In this document: one piece after another, positions 25,614-35,987 of the stretch | Numbering within the stretch: the stretch's first letter is position 1 | How the letters are laid out: each line of letters opens with the position of its first letter | Assembly: GCA_903893795.1 (NCBI GenBank) | Contig: CAITNO010000037.1 | Coordinates: forward strand, 58,329 to 122,328 | Origin: Candidatus Hydrogenedentota bacterium | GTDB taxonomy: Bacteria > Hydrogenedentota > Hydrogenedentia > Hydrogenedentales > CAITNO01 | Direction: 5' to 3' | DNA length: 64,000 bases | Made by a program: the position numbers and the translations under genes | Notes under the pieces: model-generated | What the model saw: the letters and a program-made list of their open reading frames with translations, nothing else | What the model was told of the DNA's origin: nothing | The model's database searches: none

Positions 25614-26996
25614 TTACATCACGAGTTCAAAGCGCTCTTCGGGATCGTCCCGGTCGCGCCGGTCCAGGAACACGTCGAGGAACTTCTCCAGCAGCCGGAT
25701 GGCGCCGGTGTAGCCGACGGTCGGGAAATAGGAATGGCCGATGCGGTCGAGAATGGGGAATCCGTGGCGCACGAAGGGGATGTCCTCGTCGCGCGCAATG
25801 TACTTGCCGTAGGTGTTGCCAATGAGCAGGTCGACCGGCTCCTGCTTGATCCACTGGTGCATGAGGAACATGTCTGCCGTGGCGCCCTGCTGAACCTTGG
25901 CCTCCGGCACCCGCCCCTGAAGCGCGCGCTCCATGCGCCGCTCAAAGACTTTGCCGGGCGTGCCCGTCACCACGTAGACGGGCTTCATGTCGAGGTCGAC
26001 CAGGAACTCGCTGAGGGCGACGAGCTGGTCCGGGTCGCCCCAAAGCGCCACGCGCTTGCCCTGCAGGTACTGTCCCATGTCGGTCATGATGTCGATCAGG
26101 CGGCCCCGTTCCTCTTCAATCGCGACGGGGACGCCGTGGCCGCTGTGCAGGCGCACGGCGTCGATGAAGCGGTCCGTGGCCTGAAGGCCGATGGGTAGCG
26201 TCATCGTTTCGCAGGGCACGCCGCACTTCACGTCAAGCGCCTTGGCGGCGGCCTCCGAGGCTGTCGGCCCCAGCGCGAGCGTCACGGCGCTTTCACCGGT
26301 GCGGCGCAGCGCCGGCATGGTCACGCCGCCCTTCGGATAGAAGACGTGTTTGCCGGTCTGCGGCGCGTCCAGCACGTCCGAGGTGTCGGGAAACATAATG
26401 GATTCGGCGCCCAGCAGGCCCACGAGCCGCTTGATCTCGCGCATGTCCGAAGGCTCGACCCAGCCGGGGATGATGTTGATCGTCCTGGAACGGATGTCGC
26501 TCGGTTCGGAGAAGTATCCGACCATGCTCTTCACCATGCTGGAGAACCCGGTCACGTGCGACCCGGCGTAGCTCGGCGTGTTCGTGTGGATGACCATCTT
26601 GCCCGGCGGGATGCTGCCCTCCTCGCGCGCCTTGGCGATAATCTGCACCAGGTCGTCGCCGATGGTTTCAGACAGGCAGGTCGTGTGCACCGCGATCACG
26701 TCGGGGTCGTAGATGTCGAAGATATTGGCGATGGCCTGGAGCAGGTTGGCCTGGCCGCCAAACACCGACGAGCCCTCGGTGAAGGAGCTGGTGCCCGCCA
26801 TGACGGGCTCCTTGTAGTGCCTGGTCAGCGTGCTGCGGTGATAGGAGCAGCAGCCCTGCGAACCGTGGCTGTGGGGCAGGCAGGCGTGGATGCCCAGCGC
26901 CGCGTACATGGCCCCGATGGGCTGGCAGGTCTTGGCCGGGTTTATGGTCAGCGCCGTTCGCTCGGTGACGTCGGCGGTGGTGTGGCGTAACAGCAT
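25614..26996 (-). CDS. nifK: Nitrogenase molybdenum-iron protein beta subunit NifK
   Basis: A 460-residue beta subunit of dinitrogenase. P-cluster cysteines are in TCQPIGAMYAALG (C24), HGSQGCCSYHR (C49, with an extra C50) and HTTCLSETIGDDL (C107). The nearby Ser is in NTPSYAGSHVTGF. It lacks the ~50-residue N-terminal extension of Azotobacter-type NifK, as is usual in the anaerobe/methanogen-like group. AGGAGA precedes the ATG. It is 21 bp downstream of nifD and forms the alpha2-beta2 MoFe protein with it. Confidence 0.97.
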   Translation of the reverse strand: MLLRHTTADVTERTALTINPAKTCQPIGAMYAALGIHACLPHSHGSQGCCSYHRSTLTRHYKEPVMAGTSSFTEGSSVFGGQANLLQAIANIFDIYDPDVIAVHTTCLSETIGDDLVQIIAKAREEGSIPPGKMVIHTNTPSYAGSHVTGFSSMVKSMVGYFSEPSDIRSRTINIIPGWVEPSDMREIKRLVGLLGAESIMFPDTSDVLDAPQTGKHVFYPKGGVTMPALRRTGESAVTLALGPTASEAAAKALDVKCGVPCETMTLPIGLQATDRFIDAVRLHSGHGVPVAIEEERGRLIDIMTDMGQYLQGKRVALWGDPDQLVALSEFLVDLDMKPVYVVTGTPGKVFERRMERALQGRVPEAKVQQGATADMFLMHQWIKQEPVDLLIGNTYGKYIARDEDIPFVRHGFPILDRIGHSYFPTVGYTGAIRLLEKFLDVFLDRRDRDDPEERFELVM

Positions 26997-27017
26997 GGTC
27001 GGGTTCTCCTGGAGTGG

Positions 27018-28667
27018 TTATTGATCGCCGTAAGAGGCCGTGAGCTTCGGGGAGGTTCGGGTCTTCCAGGGCGGGTCGATGAAGGCCCACGCCCGGGCGT
27101 TGACCATGCGGTCGATGTCCTCGTAGAAGTTGATCGCGCCCTGGAACCCCGCATAGGGGCCGCCGTAGTCGTAGCTGTGAAGCTGCTTGCAGGGCACGCC
27201 CATCTTCTGCACCGCGTATTTTTCCTTGATGCCCGCGCAGAACACGGCCGGACGGTACATCTCGATGAGCCGCTCCGTCTCGTGGTGGCTGATGTCGTCG
27301 ATGGAGAGTGTGCCCTCCTCCATTTCGGGCATCATGCCGTCGTAGTCGTTAAAGTGGAACTCGCGGGCCTCATAGGCCGCGATTTCATCGGCGCTCTTGC
27401 GCGGGTTGTACAGTTCGGCGTCCTGCTCGACGGTCACCTCCTCGATGTTCCGGCTGTCGGCGTCCACCTTGATATCGGGCAGGACGCGGCGTCCCTCATA
27501 GTCGTCGCGGTGGGCAAACTCATAGCCCGCGGCGACCGTCTTCATCCCGATTTCCTTGAAGAGGTCCTGGTAGTGATGGGCGCGCGACCCGCCGACAAAG
27601 AGCATGGCCGTCTTGCCCTCGCAGCGGGGCCGAATCCGGCTCTGGGCCGCGGCGACCTTCTCGTTCTCTTCGGCAATCACCTGCTCGGTGCGCGCCGTCA
27701 GTTCGTCGTTCTCAAAATACTGGGCAATGCGGCGCAGTGACTTGGCCGAGGAGTTCGCCCCGATGAAGTTCACCTTGAACCAGGGAATGCCGTACTTCTT
27801 CTCGATCATGTCGGCGACGTAGTTGATGGAGCGGTGACACATCACGCAGTTCAGGTCGGCCATGTGAGCGCGCTCGAATCCGTCGACGGTGGAGTTGCCG
27901 CTGAAGGTGGACACCAGCGTGATGCCGCAGCGCTCGAACAGGTCCTCCAGGACGAAGGCGTCACCGCCGATGTTGTACTCGCCGAGCAGGTTGATGCGGA
28001 ATTTGCCCTCGACCGGCGTGGTGCCCCGGCCGATCACATGCTTGAAGAGCTGGTTGTTGGCGATGTGGTGGCCCGCGGACTGGCTGACGCCGCGGTATCC
28101 CTCGCAACTGAAGGCGAAGACGTTGATGCCCAGCTTCTCCTTCATGCGCTTGCTCACCTGGTGGATGTCGTCGCCGATTAGCCCCACGGGACAGGTGGCA
28201 AAGACGGCGATGGCCTTGGGGTGGAAGAGGTCGTAGGCTTCCTGGATCGCCGCCTCCAGCTTCTTCTCGCCGCCGAACACGATCTCCTGCTCCTGCATGT
28301 CCGTCGAGAAGCAGTACGGTATGTAGTTGTGTTCTGCGTCGGACTCGGTCCGCGTCTGGTTGCGGCGCGTCAGCCAGGAATAGTAGCCGCAGCCGATGGG
28401 GCCGTGGGTGATGTTGATGATGTCCCGGGTGGGCCCGAGCACCACGCCCTTGCAGCCGGCATAGCTGCAGCCGCGCTGGGTGATGATGCCCGGAATCGTG
28501 CGCGCGTTGGCCTGAATGGCCGACAGCGTCGCCGGGTCGTTGACCACCATGTGCTTGGTCCGTTTGCGCGCGACCTTGGTCGGATAGGACTTGAGCAGCG
28601 CTTCCTTTGCGGCTTCCGGATCCGGAAGGGGAGTGACCGTCTTAATAAGGTTGTCTGTGTCTGGCAT
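27018..28667 (-). CDS. nifD: Nitrogenase molybdenum-iron protein alpha subunit NifD
   Basis: A 549-residue alpha subunit carrying the FeMo-cofactor. P-cluster ligands are C67 (RGCSYAGCKG), C93 (GPIGCGYYSW) and C159 (ATCPVGLIGDD). The FeMo-co ligands are C277 (CVMCHRSINY) and H497 (KQLHSYDYGGPYAG). The catalytic-site Gln and His are in VSQSAGHHIANN (H200). The Arg pair after C93 is kept. About 50 extra residues at ~385-440 (HRDDYEGRR to YDGMMPEM) are typical of the anaerobe-type (group III-like) NifD. All ligands point to a Mo-type enzyme, and there is no anfG/vnfG-like subunit in the operon. AAGGAAG precedes the ATG. Confidence 0.98.
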   Translation of the reverse strand: MPDTDNLIKTVTPLPDPEAAKEALLKSYPTKVARKRTKHMVVNDPATLSAIQANARTIPGIITQRGCSYAGCKGVVLGPTRDIINITHGPIGCGYYSWLTRRNQTRTESDAEHNYIPYCFSTDMQEQEIVFGGEKKLEAAIQEAYDLFHPKAIAVFATCPVGLIGDDIHQVSKRMKEKLGINVFAFSCEGYRGVSQSAGHHIANNQLFKHVIGRGTTPVEGKFRINLLGEYNIGGDAFVLEDLFERCGITLVSTFSGNSTVDGFERAHMADLNCVMCHRSINYVADMIEKKYGIPWFKVNFIGANSSAKSLRRIAQYFENDELTARTEQVIAEENEKVAAAQSRIRPRCEGKTAMLFVGGSRAHHYQDLFKEIGMKTVAAGYEFAHRDDYEGRRVLPDIKVDADSRNIEEVTVEQDAELYNPRKSADEIAAYEAREFHFNDYDGMMPEMEEGTLSIDDISHHETERLIEMYRPAVFCAGIKEKYAVQKMGVPCKQLHSYDYGGPYAGFQGAINFYEDIDRMVNARAWAFIDPPWKTRTSPKLTASYGDQ

Positions 28668-28729
28668 GATCTAACTTCCTTTGCGTTCGGCCCAGGGGCC
28701 GCGCGTTTGGCCTGCGTGGCGCAGCGCGC

Positions 28730-29128
28730 CTACGCCTTCACCTTCGGCCGCGCCTCGTCCAGCACCTCCTTGCCCGTTTCACCGGTCCGGATGCGCACGG
28801 ACTCGAGCACGGGCAGCACAAAGATCTTTCCGTCGCCGGGATGGCCGGTCTGGTTGACCCGGATGATGGCCTCCACGGCCACGGGCACCATGTCGTCGGG
28901 CAGGATGACCTGAATCATGCGCTTCGGTATGAACTTCGGGTTGGGGCCGAGCTGGTTGATGGCCTCGTCGTAGCCGGCCTCCGCGCCCTTCAGGATGTGG
29001 TAGTCCACCTTGCCCTTGCCGCGGCCCATCACCTTGCGGGCCGTGAAGGACGACACACCGGCCTCCGACAGGGCGTTCTTGGTCTCGTTCATCATGTTCA
29101 TGCGAACCAGCGCCAGGATCTCTTTCAT
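28730..29128 (-). CDS. nifI2: Nitrogenase PII-like regulator NifI2
   Basis: A 132-residue PII-family protein, longer than GlnB (112) as expected for NifI2. It begins MKEILALVRMNMMNETKNAL, has the long T-loop segment GRGKGKVDYHILKG, and ends with HPGDGKIFVLPVLESVRIRTGE, the B-loop/C-loop nucleotide-binding region. In methanogens NifI1 and NifI2 form a complex that binds dinitrogenase and shuts it off when ammonium rises, relieved by 2-oxoglutarate and ATP. Location between nifH and nifD is the classic position. It is 62 bp before nifD and 32 bp after nifI1. Confidence 0.95.
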   Translation of the reverse strand: MKEILALVRMNMMNETKNALSEAGVSSFTARKVMGRGKGKVDYHILKGAEAGYDEAINQLGPNPKFIPKRMIQVILPDDMVPVAVEAIIRVNQTGHPGDGKIFVLPVLESVRIRTGETGKEVLDEARPKVKA

Positions 29129-29160
29129 GGCAAAACTCTCCAGGGTTGGGGCGGGGGTGA

Positions 29161-29502
29161 CTAGGCGGTCTTGGCCGGGAAATCCTGGCTGCCGGTGCTT
29201 ACGGTGTAGACCTCCTCCACGGCGGACACAAATATCTTGCCGTCGCCGAAGGCGCCCTTGTCACCCGTGCGCGCCGACTTGATTATCGTCTCGATGACGA
29301 AGTCCTTGTCCTCGTCCTTCACCACCGCGAACAGCATTTCCTTAGGCAGCTCGTCGTAGGTGATTTCGCCAATCTTCATGCCACGCTGCTTGCCGCGGCC
29401 GTAGACGTCCATCTTGGTGACCGCCGGAAAGCCGGCGTACATGAGCGCGCCCATCACTTCATGGGACTTTTCGGGGCGCACAATCGCGCGAATCATGATC
29501 AT
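29161..29502 (-). CDS. nifI1: Nitrogenase PII-like regulator NifI1
   Basis: A 113-residue PII-family protein. It begins MIMIRAIVRPEKSHEVMGAL, carries the T-loop MDVYGRGKQRGMKIG, and has the B-loop GDKGAFGDGKIFVSAVEEVY. The uridylylated Tyr context of GlnB is missing, as expected for NifI1. It acts with NifI2 in ammonium switch-off of nitrogenase. It lies 33 bp after nifH, in the usual nifH-nifI1-nifI2-nifDK order seen in methanogens, clostridia and other anaerobes. Confidence 0.95.
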   Translation of the reverse strand: MIMIRAIVRPEKSHEVMGALMYAGFPAVTKMDVYGRGKQRGMKIGEITYDELPKEMLFAVVKDEDKDFVIETIIKSARTGDKGAFGDGKIFVSAVEEVYTVSTGSQDFPAKTA

Positions 29503-29535
29503 TGGTGAATCTCCTGTTGTCGCCGTGGCGGCGGG

Positions 29536-30895
<1,360 letters not shown>

Positions 30896-32494
30896 CTATG
30901 AATGGCGGCGCGCGGCGCGCGGCTTCTTGAACAGGCCGGCGTAGTCGATCTCAAGCGTTTCAATCTTGTATCGCACCATGCGTCCCGTGATGCCAAGTTC
31001 ATCGGAGGCTACATTGACGTTGCCGTCATGCCGCTTGAGCGCGTCGATGATCATGTCCTTTTCAAGGATCTGCACATTTCGTTTCAGCGAACCGCCCTTG
31101 GGCCTCTCGGTCACTTCGGGCATGCGCAGGGAGGGCGGCAGGTGGTGGGCGTGGATGACACCGTCGTCGCTCAGCAGCACGGCGTGCTCGATGCAGTTCT
31201 CCAACTCCCGCACGTTGCCCGGCCAGTGGTACGCCAGCATGGCGTCCAGGGCCGCCGTGCTGATGCGGCGGACCTCTTTCTCCAGTTTCGCGGAGAAGGA
31301 GGCGACAAAATGGTCCGCCAGCAGGATCACGTCGTTGTTGCGCTGGCGCAGCGGGGGCAGGTGAATGGGAAAAACATTGACCCTGTAATACAGGTCGTTG
31401 CGGAATGTGCCGTCCTGCACGGCCTGCTCCAGATCACTGTTCGTGGCGGCAATGATTCGGACATCGGCCTTGACCGTTTTGTTGCTGCCCACGCGCTGGT
31501 ACTCCCGTTCCTGCAGGACGCGAAGCAGCTTGACCTGGATCGCCGGGGAGAAATCGCCGATCTCGTCAAGAAACAGGGTGCCTCCCTCAGCCTCCTCTAT
31601 GCGCCCCGTCCGGCCGTAGAGGGCGCCCGTAAAGGCGCCTTTTTCGTGGCCGAACAGTTCGCTTTCAATAAGCGACTCGCTCAGGGCGGCGCAGTTGATT
31701 CTCACAAAGGGCTTCTTCGCCCGTATGCCGCTGTAGTGGATGGCCGATGCGACCAGTTCCTTGCCGGTGCCCGACTCGCCCCGGATCACCACCGTGGTGT
31801 CGCTCCCGGTGACGAGATGAATGCGCTCGTAGACGCTCTGCATGACATTGGAGGTGCCGATGATGTTCGCCGGATGAAAGCGCTCCCCCAGCGCGCTGCG
31901 AAGGCGCAGGTTTTCCGCCTCCAGGCCGCGCCGCGCGATTTTCGCCAGACTGCGCGCCCGCACGTCATAGGCAATCACGCCCGCCACAATGCTGAGCACC
32001 TGCTGCGATTCCAGCAGGCGCTCGTCGGACTCGTAAAGCATGTCCGCCGACAGGGTGCCCACCACCGCGTTGTCCAGCAGCAGCGGCACGCAGATAAAGC
32101 TGATGGTGCGGTCCTGCGGGTTGGAGCGCTGGTAGATGCGGCCCTTGAAGCGCGGTTCGTCGGCAATGGAGCGGATAATCTCGGGCGTGCCCGTTTCCAG
32201 CACGTGCCCCACGATGCCCTCGCCGCGCCGGTACCGGATGTCATACTGCCGCGGCGAACGCACGTCGCGGGCCGCCTCAACCACCAAATCACCGCTTTCC
32301 ATGGACTGGAGCATTACCGTGCCGCGCGCCATGCCCAGTTCGCGGTCCAAAATCCCCAGCACCTCGGAAAGCATCTCCACCTGGCCGGACTGTTCGCCAA
32401 GCAGGCGGGCAATGGCGTACAGGGCCGACAGTTCGCGCTCCAGATAATCTGAAGGGCACTCGGCGCATTTTGTGTTCCGGCTGGTAGGCTCCAC
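30896..32494 (-). CDS. nifA: Sigma-54-dependent nif transcriptional activator NifA
   Basis: A 532-residue enhancer-binding protein. Order: short N-terminus with CAEC (C10, C13), a GAF sensor domain (~20-190), an AAA+ domain (GESGTGKELVASAIHYSG Walker A, FGHEKGAFTGA for sigma-54 contact, GGTLFLDEIGDF Walker B), and a C-terminal Fis-type HTH (NVNVASDELGITGRMVRYKI). It activates sigma-54 promoters; the one before nifH lies 400 bp downstream in the same direction. The AAA-to-HTH linker has no Cys, unlike the oxygen-sensitive NifA of rhizobia. No nifL is adjacent. The start is GTG at 32494, with TAAGGA ahead. Assignment as NifA rests on the GAF-AAA-HTH layout plus location. Confidence 0.9.
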   Translation of the reverse strand: MEPTSRNTKCAECPSDYLERELSALYAIARLLGEQSGQVEMLSEVLGILDRELGMARGTVMLQSMESGDLVVEAARDVRSPRQYDIRYRRGEGIVGHVLETGTPEIIRSIADEPRFKGRIYQRSNPQDRTISFICVPLLLDNAVVGTLSADMLYESDERLLESQQVLSIVAGVIAYDVRARSLAKIARRGLEAENLRLRSALGERFHPANIIGTSNVMQSVYERIHLVTGSDTTVVIRGESGTGKELVASAIHYSGIRAKKPFVRINCAALSESLIESELFGHEKGAFTGALYGRTGRIEEAEGGTLFLDEIGDFSPAIQVKLLRVLQEREYQRVGSNKTVKADVRIIAATNSDLEQAVQDGTFRNDLYYRVNVFPIHLPPLRQRNNDVILLADHFVASFSAKLEKEVRRISTAALDAMLAYHWPGNVRELENCIEHAVLLSDDGVIHAHHLPPSLRMPEVTERPKGGSLKRNVQILEKDMIIDALKRHDGNVNVASDELGITGRMVRYKIETLEIDYAGLFKKPRAARRHS

Positions 32495-32568
32495 GACGTA
32501 TCCTTACGGGAATGTATGTTTGTTGATGGATCTGTCCCGGCAGTTTTGGGTTGCACCGAAGGCCCGTT

Positions 32569-33099
32569 CTACGATAAGGGTCCGTCCACTGCCGGGTGAC
32601 ACTCGGCCTGGTTGCTGCGCGCCAGCCGCGTCAGCGGCTCTCCGGAAAGCCGGTAGCTCAGCCACTCGGAGACGGGCAGGGCGCCCAGGGAACGGTAGAA
32701 GAGGAGCGCGTCCTCATTCCAGTCGAGCACGGCCCACGCCATGTGGTCACAGTCCGCATTCACCGCCTCCTCGGCCAGCCGGACCATCAAAGCGTGTCCC
32801 GCGCCCAGCCTGCGCAGTCCCGGCCGCACGAAAAGATCCTCTATATACAGGCTCTTCTTTCCGCGAAAGGTGGAATAGGTCCAATAGTACGTGGCAACCC
32901 CGGCAACATGGTCGCCGATGCGCGCAACGAGCGCATTGAGCAGGGGGTCCTCGCCAAAGAGCGCCTCGTGGATATCCTCCACGCACGCCGAAACGGTATG
33001 GGAAAGCTTTTCGTACTCGGCAAGTTCCCGGACAAGCAAAAGCACCAGCGGCACATCGTCAGACGTTGCCTTCTGCACACTCAGTTCATTTTCTCGCAT
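32569..33099 (-). CDS. GNAT family N-acetyltransferase (spermidine/diamine acetyltransferase-like)
   Basis: A 176-residue GNAT enzyme. Strand and loop motifs are YIEDLFVRPGLRRLGAGHAL (acetyl-CoA pyrophosphate loop, R-x-x-G-x-G/A) and WAVLDWNEDALLFYRSLGA, the family's C-terminal motif. ATSDDVPLVLLLVRELAEYEK resembles the start of SAT1-like diamine acetyltransferases. The substrate is unknown. It ends 74 bp before nifA on the same strand, so the two may share a transcript; a role in nitrogen metabolism would be guesswork. Confidence 0.85.
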   Translation of the reverse strand: MRENELSVQKATSDDVPLVLLLVRELAEYEKLSHTVSACVEDIHEALFGEDPLLNALVARIGDHVAGVATYYWTYSTFRGKKSLYIEDLFVRPGLRRLGAGHALMVRLAEEAVNADCDHMAWAVLDWNEDALLFYRSLGALPVSEWLSYRLSGEPLTRLARSNQAECHPAVDGPLS

Positions 33100-33574
33100 G
33101 GTATTACCTATTACTTCTCTGTAAAAACACTTCGTCCATCACGTTGCTGCGATGTTCATTAGCAATGTCCGTGCCAGAACCTGAAAACAGGCCTCGTTTT
33201 TCGTCCACTCAGCAGGGGAATGGCTCGTCGGTCGGGATTTTCGGCGTAGCTTGCCAGGCCAGTTTGGGAAATGCCCTCGCCTGGAGGATGACCCGGCAGG
33301 AAAGTACATTTGTTTCACTTTCGGGCTCTTCATGGAAATATCACGCTTCCATGAGGCTAATCCCTTTTATTGCAGAGGGATAGAACTGCCCAGTCACCGG
33401 AAACGCCGCAGGCGGGCGGAAATTTATTTCCCAATAGGATTTTCAGACCGGCGGGTATGCGGCCTTCCTATCTTCTGCTATTACAGTGGTTTATGAGTAT
33501 ATTTTTTTTCATTTTCCGCCTTGGCATGGATGTTGCAGTTGCGATGCCATGAATCTGACAGCAGGGACATCATC
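33100..33574. other. Divergent control region between nifA-side and mod-side transcripts
   Basis: About 475 bp, visibly AT-rich near 33420-33520, between the GNAT/nifA unit (leftward) and the mod unit (rightward). It holds the sigma-54 promoter at 33521-33537. Short frames here have no family character. I searched for TGT-N10-ACA and found only a TGT-N10-ACC near 33166. No ModE-type palindrome was seen. Confidence 0.55.
33521..33537 (+). promoter_or_regulatory. Sigma-54 (RpoN) -24/-12 promoter before the mod operon regulator
   Basis: TTGGCATGGATGTTGCA matches TGGCAYG-N4-TTGCA, with GG at 33523-33524 and GC at 33535-33536, exactly 10 bp apart. Transcription would start near 33548, about 27 nt before the regulator ATG at 33575. 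It is AT-rich upstream, as enhancer-dependent promoters often are. Confidence 0.8.
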
Positions 33575-34660
33575 ATGACATGCAGGTCGCACGATAACGG
33601 CGCGGGCAACCGCGTAAGACAAATGCGCACAGCGCAGGGGCTCAGCCAGGAGCAACTCGCCGCCGCCACCGGGCTTTCCCGCACGGAAATCAGCGCCATT
33701 GAAAATGCGCGGTTAACGCCGTCGGTGGCCGTGGCGCTAAGACTGGCCCGCGCGCTGGGCGCTTCGGCGGAGGCTTTGTTCGCACCCGAAGAAAAAACAG
33801 GCCAGCTCCGCTGGGTCGGCGGCACCCCCGAAACGCCCTGCCGGGTGTGGCTGTCGCGAAGCATTTCAGGCGCGCTGACAGCCCTGCCGGTGGAACGCAC
33901 CCACATGGGCACCTTGCCCCACGATGCGCAGTGGGACGGAACAACACTTCACGTACGGGACGGGGTGACACCGGAAAAAACGCTGGTGATGGCGGGTTGC
34001 GATTCGGCCGTGGGCATGCTGGCGAATTCCCTGGCAGAGCGGGGCATTCGCGTGATTCCCCTGATTCGCTCCAGCCGCCGGGCGCTTTCCATGCTGCGCG
34101 CGGGCTTTGCCCACGCCGCAGGGTTTCACCTGGGGGACGACGCATCACACGCCGACAACGGTGCCGTTGCGCGGGCACTGCTGGGAACCGGCTACCGCCT
34201 GACCCGCATGGTGCGCTGGCAGGAAGGCCTTGCACTGGCCGACGGCATCGATGCGCGCACCACGTCCGAAGCCCTGCGCAGGGAACTGCGCTGGGTCGGC
34301 CGCGAGGCCGGTTCGGGCGCCCAGGCCTGTCTGGATCGGCTGCTGGCCGAACACGGCACCCAAAATCCCGTGCCCTGCAAGACCGCCGCCAGCCATTACG
34401 AGGTGGCCCAAAGCGTGGCCATGGGCTGGGCCGAGGCGGGGCTGTGCACGCAACTCGTGGCCGAGGAGGCCCGCCTGCAGTTCCTGCCGGCACGGCGCGC
34501 CGACTACGACCTGTGCTGGCCCGTCGCTCTGGACGACGACCTCCGGCTGCGGGCGCTTTTTGAGGCAGTTTGTTCGCGGCGGGTCCGCGAACTTTATGGT
34601 TCTTTGCCCGGGTATGAAACCGGGCGCACCGGCGACACGGCCGTCCTGGAGACGGCCTGA
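33575..34660 (+). CDS. XRE-type HTH regulator with periplasmic-binding-protein-like domain (molybdate-linked)
   Basis: A 361-residue one-component regulator. The N-terminal HTH_3 domain is residues ~10-67 (VRQMRTAQGLSQEQLAAATG, then LSRTEISAIENARLTPS). Residues ~85-345 form a PBP-like ligand-binding domain of the PF12727 kind (VMAGCDSAVGMLANSLAERG and SHYEVAQSVAMGWAEAGLC are characteristic). Such XRE-PBP proteins are usually encoded beside modABC or molybdopterin genes and are thought to sense molybdate/tungstate or the cofactor. Here modABC follows three genes downstream. The ATG at 33575 follows AGGGA; a sigma-54 promoter lies 40 bp ahead. It has no AAA+ domain, so it cannot itself activate sigma-54. 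Confidence 0.85.
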   Translation: MTCRSHDNGAGNRVRQMRTAQGLSQEQLAAATGLSRTEISAIENARLTPSVAVALRLARALGASAEALFAPEEKTGQLRWVGGTPETPCRVWLSRSISGALTALPVERTHMGTLPHDAQWDGTTLHVRDGVTPEKTLVMAGCDSAVGMLANSLAERGIRVIPLIRSSRRALSMLRAGFAHAAGFHLGDDASHADNGAVARALLGTGYRLTRMVRWQEGLALADGIDARTTSEALRRELRWVGREAGSGAQACLDRLLAEHGTQNPVPCKTAASHYEVAQSVAMGWAEAGLCTQLVAEEARLQFLPARRADYDLCWPVALDDDLRLRALFEAVCSRRVRELYGSLPGYETGRTGDTAVLETA

Positions 34661-34693
34661 CCCCGGCGCGGCACACTTGAAAGGAAGTGCATC

Positions 34694-35557
34694 ATGGACA
34701 TCATCAGGCTGAGACGGAAAAATGAAACAGGCTTTACGCTGATAGAACTGCTGGTGGTCATTGCCATCATCGGCATTCTGGCGGCCATACTGCTGCCGGC
34801 GCTGGCCCGTGCGCGCGAAGCGGCGCGGCGCGCCAGTTGTGAAAGCAATCTGAAGCAGTTCGGCCTGGTGTTGTCCATGTATTCCGGGGAGTCGAAGGAC
34901 AAGTTGCCCCCGCTGACCCACCGGTACAAAATGAGCTCGGGCGGCATGGGCATGAGCATGACCTCCATGCCCTGGATGCTGACCTGGGATGAGAAGGCTC
35001 TGTACCCCGAATATCTCTCGGACCTCAATGTGTGGGTCTGCCCGTCGGCCGCACAGGAGTCCAAGTATCTGGGCAAGGACGGTGTGTGGCGCGACAGCCA
35101 GGGGCGCATCGACCCCTCTCGGGTCACCGACGGCTGCTACATCTATCTCAGCTACATGGTCCAGCAGGTGACGGACATGCACGCAATGGTCATGGCCGTT
35201 CTGAAACCCAACTCGATGACCGGGGCGGCCGTGAATGACAAGTTCAAGGAGGGCACCTACAACCTCGATCAGGATGTGGCGCCGGGGATGAACAACACAA
35301 GTCCCATTTACCGGCTCCGCCAGGGCGTGGAACGCTTCCTGATCACCGACATCAACAACCCGGCCGCCTCCACCAAGGCGGTCTCCACCATTCCCACGGC
35401 ATGGGACATCGCCAGCAGCCTCAATGTGGCCAATTTCAACCACATCCCCGGCGGCTGCAATGTCGCCTATATGGACGGCCATGTGGAGTTCATCAAGTAC
35501 CCCGGCGCCTTCCCCGTCGACACGGCGAATATCGCCATGCCGGTATATCAGGATTAA
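34694..35557 (+). CDS. Type II secretion-like pseudopilin with DUF1559/H-X-DG tail
   Basis: A 287-residue pseudopilin. The prepilin leader [13 protein letters not shown] is cut before F in [20 protein letters not shown], with Glu at +5 as required. The hydrophobic helix is followed by [16 protein letters not shown]. Near the end [20 protein letters not shown] is the H-X-DG motif of large PVC-type pseudopilin families (10 residues between His and Asp rather than 9). These proteins are hugely expanded in Planctomycetes, Lentisphaerae and relatives, and few have known roles. Here it lies 33 bp after the regulator and 57 bp before the TRASH protein, inside the mod unit, which is unusual. Confidence 0.88.
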   Translation: MDIIRLRRKNETGFTLIELLVVIAIIGILAAILLPALARAREAARRASCESNLKQFGLVLSMYSGESKDKLPPLTHRYKMSSGGMGMSMTSMPWMLTWDEKALYPEYLSDLNVWVCPSAAQESKYLGKDGVWRDSQGRIDPSRVTDGCYIYLSYMVQQVTDMHAMVMAVLKPNSMTGAAVNDKFKEGTYNLDQDVAPGMNNTSPIYRLRQGVERFLITDINNPAASTKAVSTIPTAWDIASSLNVANFNHIPGGCNVAYMDGHVEFIKYPGAFPVDTANIAMPVYQD

Positions 35558-35614
35558 GCCTCTTCTCAAAACGGATTTCTGGCCTTTTGAAAAAACCAAC
35601 CAAGGAGTGTTCAC

Positions 35615-35932
35615 ATGCGTGCCTCGATCAAAAGAACTGTTGCTGTGTTGACGGTGCTGGCGTTGTGCCTGGCCTTTTCAGGGGTGTCCCTGGCGGCCGA
35701 CAAGGAAGTTGCCGTAAAACCCTATCCGCTGGACAAGTGCATCATTTCGGGCAAGAAGCTGGGAGACATGGGTGCTCCCCTCACCTTCACCTACAAGGAT
35801 CGGGAGATAAAACTCTGCTGCGCGGGCTGCAAGGCCAAGTTTGACAAGGACCCCGATGGCTACTTGAAGAAGATTGACGAGGAAGTGGCGAAGGCAAAGG
35901 CCGCGGCCCCGGCCCCGGACAGCAAGAAATAA
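35615..35932 (+). CDS. Small secreted TRASH/YHS-like cysteine metal-binding protein
   Basis: A 105-residue protein with a signal peptide (residues 1-28, ending SLAAD). The mature part has CIISGKKLG, a FTYKDREIKLCCAGCKAKF core and DPDGYLKKID. This layout, Cys-x-x-[ST]GxxL with GREIxxCCxGCxxxF and DPxxYL, is that of TRASH/YHS-like domains, which bind metal through the cysteines. The C-terminus is Lys/Ala/Pro-rich. Lying 55 bp before modA, it may handle metal or thiol chemistry in the periplasm, but no function has been shown for such small forms. AAGGAG precedes the ATG. Confidence 0.8.
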   Translation: MRASIKRTVAVLTVLALCLAFSGVSLAADKEVAVKPYPLDKCIISGKKLGDMGAPLTFTYKDREIKLCCAGCKAKFDKDPDGYLKKIDEEVAKAKAAAPAPDSKK

Positions 35933-35987
35933 CAACCATCTGCACTGTGGCGGGTGTGATTGCCGCCACCATAACAAGGAGCAGGTA

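Noticed and set aside
33100..33574. ModE-type operator before the mod unit
   Set aside because: No TATAT-based inverted repeat of the ModE kind was seen; the regulator here is XRE-PBP, not ModE.
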